DNA of 64,000 nt from Kitagawia praeruptora (taxonomy: Eukaryota; Streptophyta; Magnoliopsida; Apiales; Apiaceae): contig CM075352.1 of assembly GCA_037693485.1 (NCBI GenBank), forward strand, positions 21,696,001 to 21,760,000. The letters run 5' to 3'. Below the pieces are notes generated by a model, which saw nothing but the letters and a program-made list of their open reading frames with translations, had not been told where the DNA came from and did not search any database. The first letter of the stretch is position 1, and each line of letters opens with the position of its first letter. A program made the position numbers and the translations under genes. Of the stretch, positions 46,779-56,858 are shown piece after piece.

Positions 46779-48836
46779 TTAGCTTTTCCTTTCCCAAAAT
46801 AAAGTTAATTCTGTGTCAACAATCTTTTCCTTGCCCTTATTACGCCTAGTAGTTTCTTGTCCATCCACCTTCTCCCCCTCAGTTGGGTTATCCTCCAGAA
46901 TAGTAGGATGTGGATTTGGTAAATTGGACGAAGCTGTCTTCACCAAGGATTTAATTGCATGACTAAACTGGGCTGCCATGGAGCTTAATTGAACCTGGAA
47001 TGCATCATGTTGAATAAGTTGCAAATTTTTTATTTCTCCAATGGACTTACAAATATTTGACAACTCTTTCTCCATTGTTTGGACCCGTGTAAGGAGTCTG
47101 CTGTATTCCTTTTTGGTTACAGGTGCATGTGGTTGAGTAGGTTGCTCACTCGTACGTTCTGCAGGTGTTTCACTCAACACTCTATATTCACTCGGTTTAG
47201 TGGTTTGGGTTACACTTACATGTTCTGTTGGTGTTTCCCTCAACTTTCCTCTAGAGCTTCCACCGATATGTGTACCTGCAAATGAAATCATCCTAGCCCC
47301 TTTTTCAGAGGTCACGGATGGTGCAATGAAAATTCGTGAGCTTCCGTCCTCGCGTGAAGCGAGTTGCCGACCACTGGTAAAAAGTGGAAAATCTCGAAAG
47401 AGATCCAGAGATTTTCCCTCTGGGAGGTTAAACTTGAATCGATTAAATGGCACAAAACCTAAGTTTCCCTCGTACGTCTGTGAAGACACTTGGTTCATAA
47501 AAGAACCACCCACCAATAGATCTTTCCGTAAAATGGAAGATTCACCAGCAGTTATTGAGGTAGGTAATTCCACCTCGGATGCCTGTGAAGGCATTTGATC
47601 TTTAGAAAGATCATCAACCACTCGTATGTTCCGTGAAATGGAACTCAAGATAGTTGCTCCCGTCAATTCAACCTCATTTACATTTGCACTCATTGGATAA
47701 GAAAGAATTGTTTCACTAACAGTTGTCGTTACCTCAGGTTCATTGGGTTTACTTCGTTTAGAATGAGGTAGAGCGGCTGTTGTAACTAACTCCTTATGTG
47801 GTGCTGCTGAGGCACTATCTCCCTCAATAATGTGGATGACTGGTCGTTTAAGTGACAATTGAGGTGTAGGAGTTTGATGTGTTTGTGTTTGCATTTGTAG
47901 AATGGGCTCTTCGACCTGTGTTAGAGTCAGTGGGATTTCCTGCTCTTGGTCGGGTAAGATGGCCACTGGGGGCTGTAGAAACTGTATTTCCTGTGACACA
48001 ATAGGGAATACAGAGGTTGGAATAGTAGGGATTGAAATATTACCTTGTCGTATACCTGCTCTCACTGGTCGTGGCAATAACGGAAGTGGGACAGTCTTTA
48101 GATATTCAGTTAGGACTGTATGCACATCCGTATATTTCTTTTTGCTTATGTAATTAATTACATTCGTCTTTATGGAAGAACATTCCACCTTTTGACCATT
48201 TTCCAAGCGTACCCTGTCTTCATCATTCAAAAAATCATTTAATATTAACTGTAGAAACCTTGGATATAGACATTTGACATTTTGAGTCCGAACATCTCTT
48301 GTTCCCAAGCGTTTCATTTTTAAAATGATTTGACCAAGCACTATTTTTCCAAAATTAATTCTCAAATTATTGGCGACCGCATACCCTATTATTTGAATAA
48401 ATTCAGGTATTCGATCTTGATTTGTTCTATCTGAGGAAAAAACATGGTTAATAGTGTGAAAGAAGAAATTCTAATACTGGGTTAGAAACGTTCTAGATAG
48501 ATTACCAGTATTGAAATTTCCATCTTGGTACCTTATAAAGCGAAAGAACATTTCAATCTGTTCGGGTGTAGGATCAGAAACGAGATTTTCCATAGGAAAA
48601 TGAAGAATTCGATTAACATCTCGTTCAGTGACCCTAATCGACCTACCAAATAGCCGATATGTGAATGCACACCCGTCCTGTCCAGAAGTGTTAACCGCAC
48701 TGCAATATAGTTCACGTAATGATCTGTTCAAAGGGATGCGCTCTACTCCATACCCTTTGTCTCGGCAGATTTGATCTTGATGATTCCCCAAGTTCATAAT
48801 TGTGTTGAGTGTGATGATTAGTAGATCCAAAATCAT
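46779..48836 (-). pseudogene. Extra ORF 3' of pol, function unknown
   Basis: One frame runs for about 686 codons on the minus strand with a single internal stop (TAG at about 48473, where the second copy has TGG). The N-terminal third is compact (KGYGVERIPLNRSLRELYC, DGCAFTYRLFGRSIRVTE, RILHFPMENLVSDP, RINFGKIVLGQIILKMKR). The middle is Pro/Thr/Ser-rich and of low complexity, and the C-terminal part has a likely coiled coil (RLLTRVQTMEKELSNICKSI) followed by a basic stretch (TTRRNKGKEKIVDTE). SIRE-lineage elements are known to carry an envelope-like ORF at this position, but I see no signal peptide or clear membrane segment, so no function is assigned. Its 5' end is fused at 48833-48836 to the integrase frame. 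Confidence 0.75.
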
Positions 48837-50389
48837 TGTTTGCTCCCCCTTGAGCTGTTGCTTTCAAAGTTTGATGAATCAGAGTTTAATGAATCAGCAG
48901 ATGCATTTTTTGATATTTCTTCACTTGATTGGGGTTCATTTTCATCGTTCACTTGCTCCCCCTCAACATGTGCTGCTGTCTGATCTACTGGTATAGATTG
49001 AACAATAGAGTCTGAAAGAGTATCAGAATTTTGTAGATCAGCATTTATTTCTTCATTCTCAAATCTCAGCTGGTCATGTTCATCAAAGTCTTCAAGTCCT
49101 GTTATCTTCTTATCATCAAAAGACACATGGATAGATTCCATGACCACTTTTGTTCTCAGATTGTAGACTCTGAATGCTTTTGTGGATAGTGTGTATCCAA
49201 CAAAGATTCCTTCATCAGCTTTTAAATCAAATTTGGAAAGCTGTTCTGGATGAGTCTTAAGAACAAAACATTTACATCCAAACACGTGAAAGTACTTCAG
49301 GTTCGGCTTCTTATTTTTCACCATCTCATATGGTGTTTTACCATGCTTGTTTATGAGTGTAGCATTCTGTGTGAAACAAGCAGCTTGCACAGCTTCAGCC
49401 CAGAAGTAAGTTGGCAGCTTTGCTTCATCAAGCATGGTCCTTGCAGCTTCTATGAGAGTCCTGTTCTTTCTCTCTACTACTCCATTTTGTTGTGGAGTTC
49501 CAGGTGTAGAGAATTCTTGCTTTATTCCATTTCCTTTACAAAACTCTTCCATGACTGCATTCTTGAACTCAGTGCCATTATCACTCCTTATGATTTTCAC
49601 TGTATACTTAGATCCTTTGTCCAGTTGTCTGACATGCTCTGTTAAGATAGATGCAGTTTCTTCTTTCTTGTGCATGAAATATACCCATGTATATCTGGTG
49701 TATTCATCAACAATAACCAAAGCATATTTTTTCTTTCCAATAGACATTATATTTACTGGACCAAATAAATCAACATGCAATAAGTGATATGGCTCAAGAA
49801 TTGAGGATTCAGTCTTACTTTTGAATGAAGTTTTCCTTTGTTTTGCCTTTTGACATGAGTCACATAGGCCATCTGGAGTAAAAACTGATTTGGGCAATCC
49901 TCTCACAAGATCTTTCTTCACTAGCTCATTAAAGCTGTTGAAATTCAGATGAGAAAGTCTCTTGTGCCAATCCCAGCTTTCTTCAATTGATGCTCTACTC
50001 AGTAGACAGATTGCAGAGCCATCAGAGTTTGTTGAAAGCTTGGCTTCATAAATGTTACCATGCCTGTATCCCTTCAGAACAACTTTTCCTGTAGATTTGC
50101 TTACAACTTCACCGTGTTCTTCAAAGAAATCCACATGATAACCTCTGTCACAGATTTGACTCACACTTAGCAGATTATGTTTGAGTCCTGAGACTAGAGC
50201 TACAGCTTCAATGATGACATTCCTAAGTTTGATATTGCCATATCCCAGAGTCCTTCCTATGTTGCCATCTCCATAAGAAACACTTGGGCCAGCTTTCTCC
50301 ACAAATTCTGATAGCAGGGCTTTATTTCCAGTCATGTGTCCTGAGCATCCACTGTCCAGAACAATGATATTTTTCCTGTTACCCTGCAA
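48833..50389 (-). pseudogene. SIRE-like protease-integrase segment
   Basis: The 518-residue frame starts with the protease (NIIVLDSGCSGHMTGNKALL), then the integrase zinc region (WHKRLSHLNFNSFNELVKK, CDSCQKAKQRKTSF), then the catalytic core (LLHVDLFGPV, IIRSDNGTEFKNAVMEEFCK, TPGTPQQNGVVERKNRTLIE) and the GKTPYEMV/FGCKCFVLK region. It ends in a Ser/Asn/Glu-rich linker just where RT should begin, and is joined there to the extra ORF. Confidence 0.92.
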
Positions 50390-50401
50390 TCACAAAAACC
50401 A

Positions 50402-51667
50402 CTAATGATTAGTTTTAAGGACCCAGACTTGCTTGGATCCTTTGGCCTTATTAAGTTTGTTAGCTTTTGCAGCAGAAGTCTTATCAGAGTTTGTGCTAAC
50501 ATTCTTTTTATCAGAATTTATACATGTAGAATCAATCTTGAATTTATTCAAAGAGGGTTTAATTTCATAATAAGCATAATACAAATTATGATACTCTTTG
50601 CATGTATAAATAGAATGCCAAATACTTCCACAGTGAAAACAAGGATTATATGGCTTAAACCTAACCGAACCACTCTTAACTCCTGACTTAGGAGGTATAG
50701 AGTTTATTTTTTTATTCTTCTTGCAAAAAGTAGCAAGATGGTTAGGATTTCCACAGTTGTAACATTTCTTCCTAGGAGCATTGGGAATAGGCATATAGTT
50801 ATTGCTTTTATTAACACCTACCTTTCCATTTCTGTTTTTCCTAGGTTCTTTTACCTTGTTCACTCTTTTTATCTCCTTCAGCTTGTGTTTAAGCTGTTTC
50901 TGAGACATTAAGTCAATATTTACTGATTTGACTTCCTGTTTTGGTTTGTCAGATTTTGGTACAAACCTCACAGGATTAATTTTGGGCTTTGCAGTCCTTT
51001 TAGTAAATACAGGTTTAGAGGTCTCAGCTTCTAGGTTGGCAGTTTTCTTTTTATCAGTGTAACCTAGACCTTCTTTCCAACAATCATTCTCTATGATAAT
51101 CTGAGTATTTTTACCAGAGTTAGTCCAAGTTTTAATAATGTTTCTTTCTTTAGCAAGTTCAGATTCAAGATAAGCATGCCTTTTCAATAATTCAGTTTTA
51201 ACAAAAATAGCATCATCTCTCTCTTTCTGAATTTTTAACATCTGGACTAATTCTAATTCTAGATAGTCATTTCTCTTTCTAAGCTCTAGACTTTCAGATT
51301 TTATTCTTTCATTTTCTAAAGTCTGATCTCTGTAGCTAACATGCAAGGTTTTAAGAAAGAGTCTTAACTCAGATATATCAGTAGTATCAAAAGCTAGAGT
51401 AGAATGAGGTACCTTGGTCTCAGTAGCTTCAGAGATACTATCAGCATTTGCCATCAAGGCATAGTTCACCTCATCTTCAGAGTCTGAAGTGTCAGCCCAG
51501 TCCTTCTTCTTTGTGATGTAGGCTTGACCTTTATCAGCTTTGGCTTTATTGCACTCAGGTGCAAAATGTCCTTTCTCACCACAATTGTCGAATTTGATCT
51601 TGGACTTGTCCACTTTCTTAGACCTGCCTTCCTTTCTCTTAGTTTTTCTGAAATTCTTCTCTGACAT
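50402..51667 (-). pseudogene. SIRE-like gag, C-terminal part
   Basis: The 421-residue frame has two zinc-knuckle-like motifs: a degenerate DNCGEKGHFAPEC near the start and KCYNCGNPNHLATFCKK later, plus CFHCGSIWHSIYTC. It also has a charged coiled-coil stretch (ELELVQMLKIQKERDDAIF) and Lys-rich segments. It begins at MSEKNF right after the leader, lacks the usual N-terminal capsid part of SIRE gag, and is closed by TAG. The protease frame continues in the same frame after a second stop (TGA). Confidence 0.85.
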
Positions 51668-51712
51668 AATTGTATAGCTTTTCGGATCTTAACTATTATA
51701 TAATAACAGAGT

Positions 51713-51727
51713 GGCTCTGATGCCAAT
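51713..51727 (-). promoter_or_regulatory. Primer-binding site of the SIRE-like element
   Basis: The minus strand reads ATTGGCATCAGAGCC next to the 5' LTR, a variant of the initiator-Met tRNA site. Confidence 0.85.
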
Positions 51728-52862
51728 TGTTAGGTCCGGAATAACGTAGAAGGGGGGTTGAATACGTTATTTAAAAATATTTCGATTTTTGATGTGGATA
51801 TGAAATCAAAAATACTAAATCGAAATAACACAACTGTGTGGGAAATATCTTTTAATAGATAAAACCCGGAGGTTTGTTACACAATCTAATCCTACGGATC
51901 AGCTACAAAATCAAACACTCCTAAGGATAGTTTAGGCACGAGGACCTTCTACCCGACACTTCCTGAAAACGGGCTAAGCCTGCTTTCCTACTAGATGGAC
52001 TGTCTAGCAGCTTACACAGAGAAGATATAAGAGAGAGAAGAGAAAGTTGTGTGTTGAGGTATGTTTTGAAATGAAATACAGCATGGCTATTTATAGATTT
52101 TAGAAAGTCACTATGCTGTACTATTCCAACAACCCCCGTGGGCCCCTCCAGCCACTTTTTGAATAGTAGCCGCCATATGAATAGTAGCCGTCATATGAAT
52201 AGTAGCCGCCATATGAATAGTAGTCGTCATATGAATAGTAGCCGTGAATAGTAACCGTGAATAGTAACCGTGAATAGTATTACTATTTTAGGCTGCTTCT
52301 TTTGGGCTTCTCTCTTTTGTTTCAAATATTCTGCTGAATTAATTCTTCTCGGAAAATAGTTCAAGTACCAGATTAATTTAATTATTTATTATAAATAATT
52401 AATTAATCTATTACTTAGTTAATTTTCAGAGTAAATTAATTTTTGACAATACCTTGAGATATTATGTTTGTCCTTGATCGTCAATAGGCTTTGGCAGTTC
52501 TTTCTGTGAATTAATGTGTTGATCCTTCTCGTATGTGCTGACACTTAGTGCACTGGTCTGGTTCACAAGTGACTAGCACTGATCTTGATCTTCACACCTT
52601 CGTTATATTCCAATTGATTAGCCTGCAGCAGTATCTTCAATAAATACATGGAATCTTTTGGCCCTTCAACTGAATCATCTGTACATCTTATTCTGTCACT
52701 GAGGCTTGATCATGTTAATGAACTTCTTTCAGCGACTTGATCCATGTTGGTGCCTGTTCTTCAAATTTCACGATCCCTGTATAGAGTTAATATTATTTAT
52801 CTTTTATCCTAGTTGAGTTATATATTTCCTCTATTACATATTACATTACATTATGCTTTACA
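51728..52862 (-). repeat. 5' LTR of the SIRE-like element (1,135 bp)
   Basis: Longer than its partner by 62 bp because of additional gaatagtagccgccatat and gtgaatagtaacc units around 52195-52270. Followed by target duplication gagca. Confidence 0.92.
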
Positions 52863-52867
52863 GAGCA

Positions 52868-53329
52868 GGATTCTTGCTCGACTAATCGAGCAGAATTATG
52901 GTGGAACAACTTTTTTTTTTTGCATTTCTCTTTTTTTTTTAATATTATTATTATTCAATAATAATATTTGGTTTTTCCGAATTTTGGATAATTCCATTTC
53001 CTAAATCGGAGATGTCCTACTCGGATAAAATTTTGTTCGAATAAAGTCCGACCCGGATTTTATTATTATTATTATTTTAATAATAATAATGACATTTTTT
53101 TTACAATTTTGGAGGGGCTATCAACCCTAATATTTTCGTAAATTAAAATCATATTTTTGGCCTTGCTGGCTCCCAAATTTACGAAATTCGTACGAAATCG
53201 AGATCATTCACGATTCTAGGCACGTATAAATTTTTGAAATATAAGCTTTTTGTTGTGCAACATGCATAGAAATAATTTTATAAATTATTCTCATTTTTCA
53301 AAATATATTTATTTCAAGGATGCTTCCTG
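52868..53329. other. 3' non-coding part of the gypsy element
   Basis: AT-rich sequence with T-runs and ATTATT strings; no gene. It resumes the host element after the nested insertion. Confidence 0.5.
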
Positions 53330-54310
53330 ACCTTTTAGACCAAGAATCCTGATCCCATAGACTAGGATTCTGATCGAATTATGGGTGTTTTGCGCATCCT
53401 AATCAATGAATTTTCGGTCGGGGATCCTTACCCCTTAGACCAGGAATCCTGACCTCTCATATCAGGATCCTGGTCGAATTATTGGCTTCAAATGCGGTCT
53501 GGTCGATGGCTTTTCGACCATGATCCTGGTCGAATTTCGATCAGGATTCTGGTCGAATTAAGGGCCATTTTTACATTCTGATCGTAGCAATTTCGATCAA
53601 GAATCCTGACCTCTTAGATCAGGATTTTTTGACTTGGGATCCTGACCTCTCAAATCAGGAATCCTGACCCCTTAAACAAGGAATTCTAATATCTCATACC
53701 AGGAATACTGACCTCTCAGATCAGGATTCTAGTCGAATTAATATCATTTTCTTCGTTCTAGTCGATGGCTTTTCGATCAGGAATCCTAACTCCTCATATC
53801 AGGAACCTGGTCGAATTAAGGCCATTTATTCACTCTGGTCTAAGGCTTTTCGATCAGGAATCCTGGTTGACATTTAGACTAGGATCCTGGTCTAATTAAG
53901 GCCATTTATTCACTCTGGTCTAAGGCTTTTCGATCAAGAATCCTGGTTGACATTTAGACCAGGATCCTGGTCGAATTAAGGCCATTTATTCACTCTGGTC
54001 TAAGGCTTTTCGATCAGGAATCCTGGTTGACATTTAGATCAGGATCCTGGTCGAATTAAGGCCATTTATTCATTCTGGTCTAATGCTTTTCGATCAGGAA
54101 TCCTGACCCCGTAGACCAGGAATTTTGATCCCGTAGATCAGGAATCCCAACCCCCTAGATCAGGATTTCTGACCCCTTAAATCAGGATTTTTGACTTGGG
54201 ATCTTGACCTCTCAAATCAGAAATCCTAACCCTTTAGATTAGAATTTTTGACTTGGGATCTTGACCTCTCAAATCAGAAATCCTAACCTTTTAGATTAGA
54301 AGTCTGGGCA
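53330..54310. repeat. ATCAGGATCCTGG-type array
   Basis: Many degenerate strings of the type gatcaggaatcctgac and accaggatcctggtcgaatt recur. The clearest part (about 53821-54100) has an 80-bp period, with cactctggtc or cattctggtc at 53831, 53911, 53991 and 54071. The core AGGATCCT is palindromic. It lies between pol and the 3' LTR of the gypsy element. Confidence 0.88.
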
Positions 54311-54780
54311 TCACATTTTTTCCAAATGTTTCTAGCTTGTAAGAGCCTTATTCTTGAATTATAATCCATTTCTAGCATCAGGATTAGTGGAAGTCCATAT
54401 CTATGTATCACACTTTCCTACAGGAATTGTGTCATTTAGTTAGTGGTTATCTTGGCTTGGGATTTGGCCTTAGTCTACTTCATGAAGGAATTCATTGCAA
54501 CTATCAGGAACTTCCTCTAGGCACTTGCCACTGGGAATGAACCAAGAACACTTATCCCCCACCTTGCCACCGGGAATGGGGGAAATGACGGGTGTCAGTA
54601 TTTCAGGGGATTAATCATTAGTTGCGTGTTTTTGGGTATTGATCGCCCATAATTCTTGGCGACAACCATTATTTCTGGCTAGTAGAATCCCAATCGAGTC
54701 ATCTTGTGTGCCAGGGCTCTGCCCCCCGAGTGCTGTCCCCAGATTTCCTCATGGATTTCTTTCAAGACTAACTTCGCTTC
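54311..54780. other. Degraded gypsy pol 3' region
   Basis: No intact frame. Pieces such as taccaccgggaatg and cttgccaccgggaatg repeat close together near 54528-54570. Its position suggests integrase/RNase H spacer sequence, but no domain can be read. Confidence 0.4.
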
Positions 54781-55296
54781 TTAAGGCCTTAGTGTTTTTA
54801 CAGACAACTTCCGTACCGCCAAGGCATGGTCGGGTGACCAACCAGCTTCCTGGTGAGCCATTGTAGGATCTATGCAACAGCTCCCCACATCTATAGATGC
54901 TATCAACTTTGCATCAACGCTTCGAGTCTCCAAGACTTGGAAGTAAAAACTCCCAATATAATTCTCTATCTTCGGTGAGGCAAACTTGAATAAGGCATCG
55001 GCCTTCACGTTTTCCTCCCTATGGATGTACTTCACGTAACACTCATTGAATTGAGTCAAGCTTCAAGTATTTTGTCGTGGTTCCAGCCCTGGCCTCGACT
55101 CACCATTCACTTTTGGTAATACCGACCTTGAGTCTCTGCAGACTTTGAGATTTTTGACCCTTGGGCCTCCGGGCAAGCCAAGACCGGCTATCAAGGCTTT
55201 CCATCCAGCCTCGTTGTTTGTCGTTGGTAAATCGGCTTTGCATCTAGCCTCGTTGTTTGTTGTTGGTAAATCTAACTTCGGGGCATACTCAAGCAT
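54781..55296 (-). pseudogene. Gypsy (Tat-type) RNase H remnant
   Basis: Two adjacent frames show LEYAPKLDLPTTNNEA, WKALIAGLGLPGGPRVKNLK and CRDSRSVLPKVNGE, then KYIHREENVKADALFKFAS and NYIGSFYFQVLETRSV. This is the archaeal-type RNase H region of Tat-lineage gypsy elements. A short tandem duplication has repeated DLPTTNNEA. Multiple lesions; not functional. Confidence 0.8.
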
Positions 55297-56858
55297 GAGC
55301 CCATCGGGGCATGTTCTAACTTAAGTATTTTTTTGATTCTCTATCAAAATTGATTCAATACTTCTTTAGTATCGCTTCTGGATTCTCATTCTCTTATCCT
55401 TTGGCCTCCTGGGGTACTACCTCCTGCCCCCCGACTTCTTGGTTGTCAAAGGTGTATTCAACCACGAAGTCATCGAGTGCTTGGGGATTTATTGTATTTA
55501 TTGTTGTTACTCTTTCTCATACAAGACTTTTCACTCGTAACATATGGGTTTCCGAACCTTGTCTTCCGCTTTCACAAGGATGACATTCAAAGCCGTATCA
55601 AAGACAACCAAGTATAGATACAGTAACTTTCCGTAATTTGGTTATGCCAACACGCGGAGGTTCCGTGTCAAGGACTGCCCTACTCTTATCGGGGTTGGCC
55701 TCAATTTCCATGTTTAATTGGAGACCATAAGACCCAAAAAATTTCCTGATCCTATGCTGAAGGCGCATTAAGTTAAATTCAATATCATCTTGTGGTGCCT
55801 TAACACCTCAAACGCCTCATGAGAATGCTCGATGTGATGTGCCTTATCGAGGCTCTTCATTAACATGTCATTTCCATGGACTTCTATGGTCTTCCCACTA
55901 AGATGCTCAAAGATTTTATTCATCAATCTTCGATACGTCGTCGCTTTGGATCGTTACCTTTGTTGCATTGGTCAATGTATCATTCCTTGGTAGGGGAAAG
56001 TAGTCACTGAGACATGCATCTTTCATATCAATGAAGTCAATACACATCCTTCATTCTCCATTGGCTTTCTTGCCTCTTGGAGTCAAAATTTCTCTTCTTC
56101 TATTTCATCATTTCCCTATTCGGGTGGACGTCTAGATTACGTAAATAATTGGGGATCGACCCCTAGCATATCAGCTATTGTCGAAGCAAATGCAACAATG
56201 TTCTCTTGTAAAAATGCATCCAATTTGCCCCTCACGGCCGGGTTCATTCAGCAATGCCCTACGTGGGTAACTTTTCGAGTTCTTCGGGAACTAGGGGAGT
56301 GAGGACCAAGTCCCCGATAGGTTTTCCTCTTTGTTTCTCATCTTTTCGGACATTCATGTCTTCAATCAGGAGGACCTGCCCCCCGACTTCATCGGACCTC
56401 AAGGCGGGCAGATAGCAATTCCTTGTTATTGTTTGATCTCTCTTTTCTTCATCAACTCCATTACTTATAGGAAATTCGATCAACTAATCTTATCTTGAGA
56501 CAATCGCCTTAAGGGTATGCAAGTTTGTCTTCCAAGGATAACACTGTAAGCGAAAGTTGCTTTAACCAGCAAGAGGTTCGACATATGAGTGGCCTCCCTA
56601 GGCTCTCGTCTTGTTTTCACGGACAGCGAAATGGTTTCTCCAACTCTCGACTCAACTCCATTGGACCCATAGATGGGCATGTTGGAGGGGGTCCATTGAG
56701 AATCGTGTATCCCATCTTTGAGAATTCGAGATATCCACTGATGTTCTATTGTCTATCAAGACTCCTTTAACTTTCGAGTTGCCTATCACAGGTGTTGAGA
56801 CCAACGGGGCATCATGTAGACACTTGACCCCTTTAGAATCATCAAAGGCAAATGCCAT
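55297..56858 (-). pseudogene. Gypsy RT/protease remnant
   Basis: The region is broken into short frames. 56858-56652 contains KVKGVLIDNRTSVDIS, the protease active-site region with the usual DNGSS damaged to DNRTS. 56680-56259 contains EPREATHMSNLLLVKA, then ALRSDEVGGQVLLIEDMNVR, typical of the protease-RT linker of Tat elements. The RT core between 56250 and 55300 cannot be read as a frame. Confidence 0.7.

Larger units (their letters stand above)
43413..52862 (-). mobile_element. SIRE-like Ty1/copia retrotransposon, rearranged
   Basis: LTRs at 43413-44485 and 51728-52862 begin (minus strand) TGTAAAGCATAATG and end CCGGACCTAACA. The target duplication gagca lies at 43408-43412 and 52863-52867. 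Minus-strand order: 5' LTR, gag, protease-integrase, extra ORF, purine tract, a 214-bp LTR stub, RNase H, a second partial extra ORF, purine tract, 3' LTR. The main reverse transcriptase region is absent. The order reads as two element copies joined, with the RT of the first and the gag-integrase of the second lost. An ORF 3' of RNase H fits the SIRE/Maximus lineage. Confidence 0.88.

Noticed and set aside
47079..47598. Plus-strand frames of 68 and 132 residues
   Set aside because: They are antisense shadows of the extra ORF on the minus strand.
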